A stretch of DNA of 64,000 bases from positions 11,620,807 to 11,684,806 of the forward strand of contig NC_136017.1 of NCBI RefSeq assembly GCF_048128805.1. Reading direction: 5' to 3'. A model generated the notes under the pieces. That model did no database searches and had not been told where the DNA came from. It saw only the letters and a list, made by a program, of their open reading frames with translations. Of this stretch, positions 1 through 11,990 are shown in pieces. Both the position numbers and the translations under genes were made by a program. The stretch's first letter is position 1; each line of letters opens with the position of its first letter. This DNA is from Centroberyx gerrardi (taxonomy: Eukaryota; Chordata; Actinopteri; Beryciformes; Berycidae).

Positions 1-94
1 CTGTTACACTTTACATTTTGATATGATTCAAGCAAGCAATTAAGAGTGAATTGAGACCAAGCATGACTGAGGTTAATAAATAAGCCATTTGGTG

Positions 95-185
95 AATAAG
101 TGGAGATATTTTTAGCATGGGGGGACCCAGTGGGAATTAAACCCCCAACCATGGCAGTGTCAGTGTAGCGGCTCCGCAAAATACA
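95..185 (-). repeat. tRNA-like SINE fragment (reverse orientation)
   Basis: The minus strand carries a B-box-like block close to GGTTTAATTCCC, with flanks resembling fish tRNA-derived SINE heads. A similar reverse piece lies at 20690-20765. The match is by recollection of such elements, and no family name is claimed. Confidence 0.25.
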
Positions 186-1589
186 CTCAGTGAGTGCTGA
201 AGGCTTTTGAACTGCAGTTAAATTCAACTGAACTCAGAAGAACTCTTTAGAAGGTTTCATTCAGGGGAACTGACACATTTGGAAAAGTTAAAAAGTCCGG
301 GAAAAAAAAAGTGTCCATTCAAAATCAAAAGAACCCTGAACAGAAAGCATTAAGTCCAGTCTTTTTTTATCTGGGGAAAGTTTTGACTTCTTCGCTTTAA
401 CCTTTTACCGAGATGAAAAATCACTTGAACGCTATAATGAAGCCTTTCATGGACTAACCTCAAAGCGCCCCGGAGCATTAGAAACACACAACCCCAACCA
501 ACTGCTTCTATTTATACCTTCAAAGCCATCTTGAAAAATAAGAAGACAGTTGACTTATTATAAGCGCACAGAACTTTAGAAGCACTAGACTCTAAAAAAA
601 AGGGGGGCAATCAATACCTGTGTGAGTTTCTTGGAAATAAAAAAAAAAAGAGTCTACACACACAGGAAGCTTGGGTTTTGTTCCAGTAAACCCAGTCACC
701 CTCGCAAGCCTGTAATGTTTCGATTTTTTCAAGTCGGCTGGATCAGGACCAAAGCCCGACCGCAGGGAGATTTAAAAGAGTCTCCATGTACAACAGTGAG
801 AAACTGGAGGCTTTTTGATTCTTCCACAGCCAAACAAGGCTTTAGAGCCAAAGGGGCATTTGGATATTAGTGACGTTCTCCTAATTTTACAGCTGAGCAG
901 AAGCAAAACTTAAAATATGTGCATCTTTTTTATTTAAAAAAAAATATATAGGAACCATTCATACATTTACAGAGATTAAGAATCAGAAAATTGATATCCT
1001 ATAAAAAGCTATAGGTGCAGTTTTATCCTTTCTGCACCAAATTTTATCTAGGTCATTCAATCATTTGGATTTTCCCCTATATTTTAATTTTGTTTATGAT
1101 TACAAATGTGCTCTTTTTAATCACTGGAAAGCTTTCCAATTATATATATATTACCCTACTCATTTTTGGCCAAAATGTCACTTATGCCATTTTCGCACCA
1201 AACCCTCACAAAGGCCCTTACACGTCACATGGGGCTTCAAAAGATAGCCTGTCAACCCCTGCCACATAATAACCATAAATGATCCAACAGTAATGTTAGA
1301 TGCTTCTGATTCAGGAAGCAAATCAGCCCATGTGACCTGCCTGACCTCTGATACACTGAGGGAAACTCTGGTGTGACTTTAGGCAGAATCAAACACTATA
1401 GGCTACAAACCGGCTGAATTTGGTGGATATATAAAATTAGCAATCAAAATCACTTTCAATAATTAAGTAGCACTGTTATACCAATTTGGAGCAAAGCTGA
1501 GTGGGCAGCCTCTCTGGGCTGAGTGTCTTCCTCGTGCTTTAAAATTAGAGAACACATCCTGCAAAATCAGTTTGGTTCACATGAACTTT

Positions 1590-1760
1590 TTCTTTTTATC
1601 TCCGCCAAGGAGGTTATGTTTCAGCAGGATATCTCAAAAACTTACAAACAGATTTCCAGTAAGTTTGGTGGACAGATCGGCCTTGGACGAAGGACCAATT
1701 GATTACATTTTGGTGGTGATCCAGATCTGGGATTTCCGCCAATAGACAATTCTCATTTTT
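1590..1760 (+). mobile_element. dispersed repeat of the 'CGCCAAGGAGGTTATG' type
   Basis: The opening CGCCAAGGAGGTTATGTTT, the middle 'AAACTTACAAACAGATTTCC', and 'AAGTTTGGTGG' followed by 'ATTTTGGTGGTGATCCAGAT' match a repeat I recall as widespread in fish and other animal genomes. No open reading frame remains. Its class (probably a non-autonomous element) is not certain. Confidence 0.5.
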
Positions 1761-2056
1761 TTAGCCATAATTATGAAACGATAGGGACTCGATTCCAAAT
1801 CCTGCCGATATGTTCGCAGGGTCAAGGAATCAATTTAACTTCAAATTGAAATGATGGGAATGATGTGTGCAGGTGTAACAGCAAGTTGGAGAATTGTTCA
1901 GTGTTTGAAATCGTGCCCTGAGAGAAAAAGTGTGAAAACAACTGGGCTGGGTGGTTAGATCAGACACATGATCATCAGTACTGAGGATGATGATTCAACG
2001 ACTGAATTAATTACATTAGGAGTGGGCAGTCAATAAAATGGGACACAGTGTGACTG

Positions 2057-2059
<3 letters not shown>

Positions 2060-2095
<36 letters not shown>

Positions 2096-2100
2096 TGTGT
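2060..2100. repeat. (GT)n microsatellite
   Basis: Dinucleotide repeat with a single A interruption near the right end, in non-coding DNA. Confidence 0.9.
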
Positions 2101-3233
2101 GCTGGGGAGGGCGGATAAATGATCATGATTTAAGAGCTAACATTTAACATGTACGCACCTACAGCATTGACACCGATCCAGCGTGTTAATTTAGCATCCA
2201 ACATTTGCCGTTTGTGCTACAGCGTGACGTGGCAGTCGCAGGTCTATTACATGCTTTTGTGTGTGTGATGAATGTGTTTCATTACCCCCCCCCCCACCAC
2301 CACCACCCCCCGACCCCACCCTCCAACCCACCCACCTCCAGCTAAAGCCTGCGTATTCAAAAGCATTGTACACACAGCTGTGCCTCTCTCGGTGTACTCG
2401 TCTGAACCTGCTGCCGTGACACGAGCCTTTTCTATTCGAAGGCTTTTTGAGGCTTGAGCTGTGATATTTGTGTATGTGTGTGGTTTTTTTGTTGTTGTGT
2501 AAGTCCGAACATGAAGGTTACAGCTCCGTGAAGCCGGGTCTTTCACGATCCAGATGCACGAACACACTTGAACTGAAGGGCAACTGCAAAGAAAACAAGC
2601 TCTATGTGTGTGTGTGTGTGTGCATGTGTGTGTGTCACCAAGGGAAAAGATCTGCTTTCTCTCAACAATCACCCACACTCAAAACGATGTGTGCCTTAGG
2701 CTGTATATGTAAATTTGCAGGCATGGGAACATTCGCACAGGTAGAGGAGACATAAAGCAGAGCACCGGCCTTTCATTACTGCAGGAAGAGGCTTTAACAG
2801 AGAACTGGTACGATGCTACATAGAGGCGGGGATGATGCAGCGGAGGGTAAACAAACCTAAACTCACCTTTACAGGCCGACATAAATCTTAATGACCTGAA
2901 TTCACAGTAAGTAGTCTCAAACTGTGAAACTAGGGACTTTAAAAAAGGGAGAGAAACATGCTTTTTCTGTGACTAGAATTATCTTTTGTCCAAATTGGAG
3001 GATGTCTAGTTCGCCCACTTTTTGTATTTTAACACTACATCCCGGCGTAAAGGCGTGATATTATTTCCATGTAAAAATGCCTAGGAGGTCCCAAGACAGA
3101 CAGGGCAGAACTTCTGGTGCGCTCGCTTTCTGGGTGGTCCTTGGAAGTCTTGCCCCCCTCCCCTACCCACCCCTCCTTTTACTCCTGGCTCCTGTCTCTC
3201 CACACTCTGGGAGACAATGGCACCATGTACTAC

Positions 3234-3273
<40 letters not shown>

Positions 3274-3721
3274 TGACTAAACTCACCAAATCTTCTTCCC
3301 CAACCGCTGCTACACCACTGTCCTGCAGACTTAACACCACCCCCACAAAAAAAAGGGGTTTACCCCAGTTGTTAAGTAGCAGTTACTGAGAAATTATTCC
3401 CTTTCTGGGTAAGGATGAGTGTGCATCTTATCTCCAGCTCTCTATCCAGCAGTTCATGTTTACTCTATAGTTTTGGGTGAAACTGCATCTAGACTATACT
3501 AGACTAGTTCCCAAAAATGGGAGCCGGGGACTTCCAGGGGTCTTGGAGAGGTTCTTGACAATAAGGGATTGTTAAGGTTTATTATTATTATTTCATTTTT
3601 TCGGTGTTAGCCCAATGAGAGAACAATGTAGATAAGAATGACTAGAGGTTTCACTTCCCCCACCTAAAGTGGAAACTCTGCACAGTTCATCCATACTCAA
3701 CGAGAAGCATCTCCTCAGAAA

Positions 3722-3739
3722 GGGGGGGGGGGGGGGGGG
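3722..3739. repeat. poly(G) run
   Basis: Uninterrupted run of 18 G on the plus strand, a likely length-unstable homopolymer about 300 bases downstream of the candidate exon at 4049-4130. Confidence 0.85.
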
Positions 3740-4048
3740 TCCCCTGGATAAAATCTTATAAAATAAACTGGGGTCCTTGGCTTAGCACTTAGATGTTTAG
3801 ATGACCGACAACAAATGATTTAATCCTTTGCCTAAAAAGCTTCCCTTAACCTTTTATCCCCTCGGTTCAAACGGCAGCGGTTGATTCTCGAGTCCGGCGG
3901 CTTCTCACCATGAATAAAACATAAAGAAAAGTCGAATTAACGCGGATGAACTCGGAAATAATTCATGAACCGGGGCGGCTGACTGAGGGGTGGAGAAAGT
4001 GTTTATACGGGACAAAACGAAATAACAACAACAACAACAACAACTCAC

Positions 4049-4130
4049 CGGTGAATAAACAAAGCAGCAGCGAATTCCTCCACAATTTCCACCTCACCGC
4101 CTGCGTCTTTCTCCAGGGGTTTTCCTCCAT
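4049..4130 (-). CDS. candidate first coding exon with signal peptide; possible cyyr1
   Basis: On the minus strand an ATG (4130-4128) opens 27 codons plus one base, ending at a strong splice donor (CCG then GTGAGT at 4048-4043). The peptide begins MEENPWRKTQ. Its second half has basic residues followed by a Leu/Cys-rich core (LLLCLF), as expected for a signal peptide cut soon after the exon end. It lies about 6 kb downstream of the adamts1 poly(A) signal on the same strand. In human chromosome 21 the gene after ADAMTS5 and ADAMTS1 on one strand is CYYR1, whose first exon also encodes little more than a signal peptide. The sequence alone does not identify cyyr1, because its diagnostic Cys/Tyr-rich domain would be in a later exon that I could not find within 1-4048. 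The short open frame could also be chance. Confidence 0.4.
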
Positions 4131-4480
4131 AACCGCTGTGTATATCCTCCCTTTGCCTCCTTACGTGTCCAATTTCCAGGCAACTAGTGTTATCTCAATC
4201 AGTGACAGGAAACTCTACAAAACGAGTCTTTTCTCCGGCAGGGAGCCTGTGGTCGCAGCCGTCCGTCACCTAGCTAGCTCACCGGGGAGCATTGTGTCCC
4301 CCCCCCAAAAAAAACCCCGCTCCAACTCCTCTGTACAACTTTGTAGATTCAGTTATTCCCCTCAAAAGTGATAAAGCCCAGTTTGTCCTTCCACGTGGGA
4401 CTGTCTTATATTGTTGCCTCTACAGTTTCCGTCCTTTCGTAGCCCGTCTCCCCCACTCAAACCTCCCTCTGCTGCGCTTT
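4131..4480 (-). promoter_or_regulatory. possible 5' UTR and promoter of the 4.1 kb exon
   Basis: The region is moderately GC-rich with scattered CpG, unlike the AT-rich flanks. The minus strand reads ATAAAAAGCGC near 4469-4479, a possible TATA-like box that would place a start site about 30 bases lower. Assignment depends wholly on the downstream exon being real. Confidence 0.25.
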
Positions 4481-4870
4481 TTATTTCCATCCCCTCCCCC
4501 GCGGTCCCCGTTTGCTCAAATTACCCTGTTGAGTTTACATTGGGAAGAGAGACCGGTGTCAAGCTAGACACGATTTAAAAACTTCCGGTCACAACCTTCA
4601 AAATAAGAGCGTTATTTTGGAGTAATTCACAGTACCAAAGTGACAATGAAGAATGCATTTAAGGAAGAAGATAGATAGATGCCATATAGCCTATACATGA
4701 CTGCCAAAATAGCCTAATCAAACCTCCAGACAACTACCAACTTGCAAGGGTGTCTACTATCTTATAAAAGTCTATTTCAATCCTTTTTCCTAAAGGCTAC
4801 AGAATGGGACTGCAAGATAAGGGTTAAAAGGGATCTTTCTTTCGATAGTAGACATCCTTCTAAGTTTATG

Positions 4871-4873
<3 letters not shown>

Positions 4874-4923
<50 letters not shown>

Positions 4924-4928
4924 TGTGT
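4874..4928. repeat. (GT)n microsatellite
   Basis: About 27 GT units with one A interruption near 4917, in intergenic DNA. Confidence 0.9.
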
Positions 4929-5159
4929 TTAAGTCATCCAGTATTTTTTCGCATTTTTTTAGCATTACCCCAACAAGTCAGCAAACACTTTCCACCATAA
5001 TACAATAAAATCATTTTAGTAGCTATTTTACAGATAGAGTTTAATTTCATATGGTCCCATTCAGCTATTTGATATGATACTTGTTGTTGCACACCAATAC
5101 AAGAAAGACTAATGAAGGTTTTTCTCATATGAATAACTTATTAAAACTCTTCATTTTAT

Positions 5160-5360
5160 TTTTATAGTTTCTGGGTGATGTCTTTTATTCTGTCGTCTTT
5201 TGTTATTATTTTCATCCTCTGCTCTGATCTTATCTTATGATGCCGTCTCCTTTTACTTGTTTTAATTTATTTTATGAGTTTGATTTTTTGATTGTTAAAG
5301 CACTTTGTAATCTCTGTTTTTAAAAAGTGCTTTACATTTACAAATAAACTGATTATTAGT
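5160..5360 (+). mobile_element. LINE 3' tail remnant
   Basis: A T-rich stretch leads to 'AAAGCACTTTGTAATCTCTG', then 'AAAAGTGCTTTACATTTACA' and an AATAAA-like end. This is typical of 3' ends of fish LINE copies. No coding part is present. Confidence 0.45.
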
Positions 5361-6120
5361 AGTAGCCAGTAGTAATAGTAGTAGGCTAGTAGTAGTAATA
5401 GTAGTTATAGTAGTAGTAGTAATAGTAGGCCTAGTTACAGCAGTAGTAGTAGTAGTAGTAGAATTTTCAATTAGCTTTTTTTTTTTTTAAGCTTTTATTT
5501 TGAAGGTAAATCGGTGATCTTCCGGTATTATTCTGGTTACCCCCGCCTGGCTTGACGCAGCTGAAAGGGCGAACGCGTGTGCATATGTTTGTGCGTATGT
5601 GCGCCTATGCGTGCGCGTGAGCGTGTGTGGGCTCGCCACCGCGTTCATGACGGCCTTTATCTCCCCGTCGACTTCCAGTGTTTCACGTCTCGGCGTCACA
5701 TCACGACCTGCGCTGGGATGAAAGGGAGCAGACTGTAATGACACCGAGCAGCACAACACTCCACTTTAACACCCACCTGACGGCGCGTTGCGCCCCTGTT
5801 TTGAACGTGCTTCGGGCTATTTTCAGAGATGAAGCACCACGATCTGGCCTAGTTTTGGCTGCCCAAGATGTTTTTAAAACTGTGGGGTAACAGTTGGCCT
5901 GAGCTGGAAACTTCACCTCATTGATACACTGCTGTTGACTTGAATTATAAACTTCTGGGTTTAGTGCAGCTCTGAGATAGTGAGCATCAAAGAACTGACA
6001 GACCATCAGGCAAAACCGTTATGTACTTTCTATCTTTTTAAATATGTAACCCCAAAAGGTTCTTTTGAAAACAGCAACACCACACAAGCATAAAGTAACA
6101 TTCAAAGATCATGAATAATA

Positions 6121-6560
6121 ATAATAATGATGATATATGATGATGATAAATTTGTATAGCACCAAAAAAGACGAAAGACATAGCCTAGTAAAATGACAGC
6201 AACCAACTAAAAAACAATTAAATCCATACAAAAATACAGATCATACAGAACATAAAACAACAAACCTAGAAGCGATGAGATAAGAGCATAACATGCTGAA
6301 AATCTCCAAGGTCAGATAACCTGCACTTCTCTTGGAGCGAGAATCTCAATTAGGAAAAGCGAGTCTATAAAAGTGTGTTTTAAGATGAAGAAGATACTGA
6401 TCTGGCTCGCCTAATATCCTCAGGCAAGCCATTCCAATATGTGGATAATTCAAATTTGATGAAAAGAATAAATCAGACAGAAGTTTATAATCCTAAGCTC
6501 ACACTCAAAGTCACTGACATAGACTTTGTTCATCCTCTCCATACAACAGTGCCTTGATTT
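6121..6560 (-). mobile_element. interspersed repeat remnant (reverse orientation)
   Basis: The left end resembles the reverse complement of a LINE tail (TTGTATAGCACC). The interior includes 'AAAAGTGTGTTTTAAGATGA' and 'CTCAGGCAAGCCATTCCAAT', phrases I recall from common fish repeats. It is non-coding and its class is unsure. Confidence 0.35.
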
Positions 6561-6581
6561 CTGGAAAACCACTGTCTAACC

Positions 6582-6896
6582 CAGTGGTTCCCAAACTGTT
6601 TCACGTCAAAGTCCCCCAAACAGACCCACATTAGGCAAAGGGAGATTTTGTGCTGAAGAACCCCATCTGAGAGACTTCTGTTTTGTCAAGTTGAAGAAGT
6701 TGTCTCTAATGATGGGAAGGCAGAAGTGAAACCTCTGATCAAAACACACTTACACCTCCTCTCCTTGTTCCAACCTGCAGAGACAAAAATAAAAGTGGAA
6801 ATAAAAGAGTTAAACCATGGCTCATTTAGCTGGAAACCACCTGGAACCCCCCAAGGACTCCTGGAAGTCCCTGGACCCCCCTTTGGAAACCACTGG
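6582..6896. mobile_element. hAT-type non-autonomous DNA transposon (MITE)
   Basis: Inverted ends are visible: CAGTGGTTCCCAAAC at 6582-6596, and TTTGGAAACCACTGG at 6882-6896, whose complement is CCAGTGGTTTCCAAA. The CAGTGGTTC terminus is characteristic of hAT/Charlie-like elements. The interior has no transposase frame. A clear 8-base target duplication was not seen, so the edges are approximate. Confidence 0.55.
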
Positions 6897-9800
6897 TAAA
6901 GGCTCTACAACTGTTAGGCACATTTGGCCGAGACACTGTGGTTACATAAGTCTAACATAGTCATAGTCATAACATAAGTCTAGAAAATGCCAGAACTTAG
7001 CTATAACTGTCTTGCTCAAGGACACTTCAACAGGAGTGCTTTGATGCTCTGATTGAGACCTTGTGGTTATCGGATGGTCTCTTTGACATTTAAGATGTTT
7101 GACTGACGCTCTTATTCTTATGTAAAGTCAATAGAATAAGCTTTAAGTCCTGGACAGCATCATTTCAAGCATCCAATAAGTTTAAGAGTCAAAGCCAATA
7201 TAAGTAACTAATATGTAAAGGAATTAAGACATGTAAATGTTTCATAAAAAGGCATAATCACTCTCTAACAAAGCCAATTTTCTACCATAACTTGATCATA
7301 TTCGTTCTTTATGTGGCATTTCATTGGGTTGTTTAGCTGTTGCCCAATTCAGCTTAACACTGTTTTGGTAAAGTGTAGATTACATGGGAAGTATCAAAGA
7401 AAGATTTTGCCAAAATGATTTCAGTTGGAGATTTTATCCACTAGTGAACGTGCGTGCATGGGCATAATAAATATTTGCCTGAACTAGATAAATGGTCATA
7501 TCAATTCAAGGCTATGGCATTCATTAGCATTACCTAATATTGAAATATACATTGGCATATATGAACTGCTATTCATAATATACAAATACCATTTCTTTGA
7601 AGCTTGAAAACCTGATCAACTTTGCTATAATTTAAAACTTTTATGGGCAATTAAGGTTTGGTTAAAGGATGAAGATAATTTAGTTCAGGGAAATGCCACC
7701 CACACTGAGAAGCGATGATTCATAATGGCCTCCAGATGTTTTGTAGATGTAGTGGTGGTGATGCTGAGGCATGGAGAAACAAGCAGGTAAAAACTGAGCC
7801 GCAGACCCGAGACAGAGAAAAATAAATAAATAAATAAAACATTTCAGTGGTGACGCAAGACATTTCACTCAGTGTTTTTCTCCCAAACTTGTTTTTGAGT
7901 TCAGTCAAACTCAAAAAAAAAATAAAAAAAAATAAAAAAAAGACATAAAGGATACATCTTCGCCCACACCAGTTGTTTACAGAATCTGCTGACACATTAT
8001 GCCGTTACGTAGATTACAGAGATGGCCAATCTTCCTCTAAACCATCCATAATTACAGGATAATGACTTCCTTTGTGCTGCAGTGGGCGCAGGCGAGGTGG
8101 GGGAACTTCTTCCTCGGGGCCTAAGAGGAAGTGCCATTGACTTCAACTTTTTTAACGTCAGTGCTTCGGTATTTTTTCACACCACGTGGTCTCCAAACTG
8201 AGGTCCAAAAAGCTCAGAGGAGGGTGCTTGACCTCACACAATTTGAAACAAAGAAATACAAATATCGCAGGGGGAAAGAGAGCTAGGGACAAGAAGTGTA
8301 ACAGAATCGGTGGTAAGAGTTCTGAGGCAAATATCCATCGCTGACTCTTTAAAGGCTTTTTCTGTGGCATTTCTGCGTTATCAGACCGCGCAGGAAAGAT
8401 AGCTGAGTGAGACCGGGAGGACAAATGTCACGAGACAGACCTGAAGATCAGGCCTTGATTTCTCTGAAGACACAGTCGGCGCCAGGCCGCCACATCAAGT
8501 GTACAAAAGGGTGATTAGGTCACGGACGTTTTAATGACTTTCCTCATGTTGCTCTATAATTAGTTGTAATGTTAATTGCCATTTAATCAATTCCTGTGTT
8601 TATTGGCTGATAAATGAGTCAATCATTCCAATGACCAATAGGAATGCCCCTTTACTACTCCACCCTATTCAGTAGTCTAATTCAGCCAGTTCTTCACAAG
8701 ATTACACGGAGTGGATTGTTCCATACCTACAGTACCTTTCTTTATAGTTAATAGTACAAGTTCAGGGTGTTCCTTAGTTCCTTTTTCTCCTTCAAGTGTG
8801 AGTCCTTGAAAACTAAGTAAGTAGACTGTTTTTCTCCCGTTTTTTGCCCCTTTTTATATGTTCTAGACCTACCTGTATAACTCAAGCTAGCGTTATTGCC
8901 GGAATAATTATTTCTATCCTAGTGTGAGGTTATAAAGTCATAGTTTTTGTACTGTCATCTCATGACTACCAATTGATAGTAATTGTGGATTGGTTGAATG
9001 TAGTCTGACGGCACCTTGCTGCGCCACTTGGAGCGGGCGTGCTGTCTGTGCCACATGCGCTTCGGAGGTTGATTGCGCAACACCGCGCACCCAGAGCGGT
9101 GCGCTTTTGCCTATCTCTCCACATGAGGGCGCCGCGATATAAGTTTAAGTGTAGATATGGTGTTTCATCGTGCAATGGTTTGTTTGCCTTGCTTGGTATT
9201 GCTGTTTGTACCCCAAATATCCAATAGCCTATTCAGATATTGTATGGGTATTCCTTTATGTGCAAACTATTATTATTATTTCTATAAAGATAAATGGGCA
9301 GTAATTTGGTATACTTAGTAAACTAAGTATTATTATCACTATTATTATTATTATTATAGTGGTTGATAATAGTATATGAGGATATAGTATTGTATAATTG
9401 GTAAGTTCCTGCACTTATACTGTAAAATTGTAATGTCCTATTTTCCTGCCTGTTCCAGACCACACGCATAAACATACACCCTGAACCTGAATAAACCCTT
9501 TAAAAGGAATTCCTGTCTACTGTGTCCTGACAGACACCCCGCAGTGATAGTCAAACTCCTGATTCCTGAACTATCTTATCCACCTTATCCTACATCAAGA
9601 CTCTGACTTCTATCACAAGCAAGTGATAAGCAAATGTGTGTCTGAAAGATGCATGTGTGTGTGATCTGTGGCTGATAGGGAGGGTGGGACGTTTATCGGG
9701 GGGGAGTTAGGGAGTCGCTAAAGGTTTGGAACTAGTTTACTAGAGCTTCAAAATCAGTTACCAGACTTTCCTTTAATGGATAACTTGACTGGATGAGACT

Positions 9801-9977
9801 GTAGTGAAATACTCCCATCTAGTGGCTGTAAACATGTATCACATACAAATTATATGGTTGGAGCTAGCTAACATTATAATAATCCAATATTATATTGATC
9901 CCTGTAGGGAAATTCTCTTTAGGTTTGCCAGCATCTACTCCAAATCATGCTGATGTTATGAGAGCATTCACTGATTC

Positions 9978-9980
<3 letters not shown>

Positions 9981-10020
<40 letters not shown>
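9981..10020. repeat. (GT)n microsatellite
   Basis: Twenty GT units, about 60 bases beyond the predicted adamts1 cleavage site. Confidence 0.95.
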
Positions 10021-10022
<2 letters not shown>

Positions 10023-10069
10023 ACATCAATGGACCTCCCGTTTCAAATAGACACACCACACCGGAGACA

Positions 10070-11251
10070 TTGGGTGCACAGGTCAATGTGATACTTTATT
10101 CATGAACCTAGGACCATATATATATAACACTGTATAAATACTCTATATACTCTACTTCCTTCTGTGGTCTCAATAACAAATAACAAATAAAAAATAATAT
10201 TAAAAAAAGCCACATGATTATATTTAACAGGCTGTACAAAAATAAATAATGTTTGGATATTCTGTACAAAAGGGAAAAAAACTTGATAGAAAAAAACAAC
10301 AACAACATCGTGCCTTCGCAGAAGGCAGGAGAGACTTACTTATGAAGTAGTAGCAGGAGACAAGTCCCTCACTAGATCTCCACACACACACACACACATA
10401 CACACACACATGCACACAAACTCACACACTCTTCTTTGGTCTTTCAACAGTTCCCTCATTGGGGCTGTTTAGATGAGGGCAAGATATGGCTAAAAGGCAA
10501 AGTCTGATGTACTGAGACATATTGACAATGTGTTACAATGTGCCGCTGGCAATAATAAAGATGTATGAAGTGTTGCAGGTTTGTGATAAATAAAGTTGTA
10601 CTGGCAACATAAACACTGACTATAAACTATCTTTTTTCCATACCTGATGGGGTGAGTAAGTAGAATATGTACTATTCTCTTTCATTTGTTTCTTTATATA
10701 CTCTGCAATAACCTCCCCCACCCTTATGTGTCTGTCCAGCCCAGCTTGGACAAACAGCATACACACACATTATAGATTCAACACACACACACACACACAC
10801 ACTCAAACATTCACACACACAAGCATGACATTGGCACGGTAAGCAGCATGCTTTTTTTAAAGAAAACTGGAATGTCCATGTACTCTTCCCCTTGATGGGG
10901 GCACAGTGTGCCACCGCTGTGCTACGAAGCCAGACAGGCAGCGAGCTGCATGCAGTCTTTATCGCTGCAGTGAGGTGGCAGTGCCGCAGTGGACCAACGT
11001 CTGGCCCCAAAATGGCTGGAAGGAGACGAGGAAGGATTGGCAGTTACAGTCTCAGTCATTTGGACCCATTGACATGTGGGCAACTGTTAGACCCACTGAA
11101 AGCTGCAGCACTCTTGCTCTGGATGTAAACATTCATAGGCCTCTTGGATTGTGTGCTGGAAGAAGGAGGCAGTGAAGATCAGAGTCTTTCTGAAGGCTGA
11201 TCTTCTAGGTTGGAGAAAGGGGGTTAATGGGACAGAATATGGAAGCAGTCC
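10070..11251 (-). other. adamts1 3' UTR with poly(A) signal
   Basis: The minus strand reads AATAAAG at 10097-10091, a canonical poly(A) signal, followed by a GT-rich stretch suitable for cleavage. The resulting 3' UTR is about 1.2 kb and AT-rich. It contains AU-rich elements: ATTTATTTTT-like sequence at 10236-10250, TATTTATAC at 10132-10140 and CTTTATTTATC at 10585-10595. Several CA tracts (10380-10410, 10781-10802) lie inside it. Confidence 0.6.
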
Positions 11252-11990
11252 TTAGCAGACACCCTGATTGCACAAGTCCAGCAGGGGTCGCGGCCGGTCT
11301 TTGGGGTCGCAGCTCTCGTGGGCTAGCGTGCGTCCGTCGTGGCCGATGCAGCGCAGCGGGCGCTTACGGAAGCCTCGGCCGCAGGTCTTGGAGCAGGCCG
11401 ACCACTCTCCGAGGAGCCAGGAGGGGCAGGCCTGGGAGGCGCAGGACCGAGAGGCCAAGGGGCGGAGCTCCTCGGGGCAGTCCCTGGACGGGCGGCCCTG
11501 GGGGTCCAGACACACCACCTCCCTCTGCTGCGTACCTCCTCCGCAGCTCTGGGAGCACGGACCCCACTCCCTCAGGGTCCACTCGGCTCCCCCGACCTCG
11601 CGGATGGCATTGATGGACGGCCGGCGGCCTCCGTTGTTGGAGGCTGAAGCAGCATTGTTCAGTCTAGGAGCGAAGTAGCTGTACTTAACCCGGGGCCTTG
11701 GGGACTCCCCTACCGACAGCACCTGGATGGTGAGGGCCTCGGGGAGCGGGGAGAAGCTCCGGAGACGCTCTAGGGTGGCGGAGGAGCCGCTGTAGCGTAA
11801 GAGCGCCCCTCGCAGGGCGATGTCGGTCTCCAAGGTCATCAGCTTGTAATCGCCGTTCAGCAGGTAGCTGCCATCCTGGCGACGCACTGCCAGGTAGCTG
11901 TTATCGTGACGACCGTTGCCAGGAGCGCGCTGCTTGACATCGAGGTGGGTGGCCCCGGCAGGGATAGTCACAACATCCTGGTAACCAGGC
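11252..11990 (-). CDS. adamts1 exon 8: spacer and two C-terminal thrombospondin repeats
   Basis: Single 739-base last coding exon, starting at [12 protein letters not shown] and ending in TAA at 11254-11252. The spacer covers about residues 702-835. Repeats start near residue 837 ([16 protein letters not shown]) and 891 ([16 protein letters not shown]). A short Ala/Ser/Asn/Gly-rich linker precedes the first repeat. Confidence 0.92.

Larger units (their letters stand above)
1..4048. other. non-coding stretch left of the candidate first exon
   Basis: No credible exon was seen on either strand. It holds a (GT)n tract at 2060-2100, a C/A-rich patch near 2286-2340, a (CA)n tract at 3236-3271 and an 18-base G run at 3722-3739. 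If the exon at 4049-4130 is real, this stretch is its first intron. Confidence 0.5.
4600..10070. other. intergenic stretch between the 4.1 kb exon and the adamts1 3' end
   Basis: No coding exon was recognised. It contains LINE and DNA-transposon remnants (listed separately), a TAG-type trinucleotide tract at 5355-5460, a CpG-rich patch at 5530-5720 of unknown meaning, and a compact CpG-dense block at 9004-9140. Confidence 0.5.

Noticed and set aside
9781..9800. CTCF-like 'CCCATCTAGTGGCTG'
   Set aside because: The core is one base short (AGTGGC instead of AG-G/T-GGC) and similar phrases are frequent in fish repeats.
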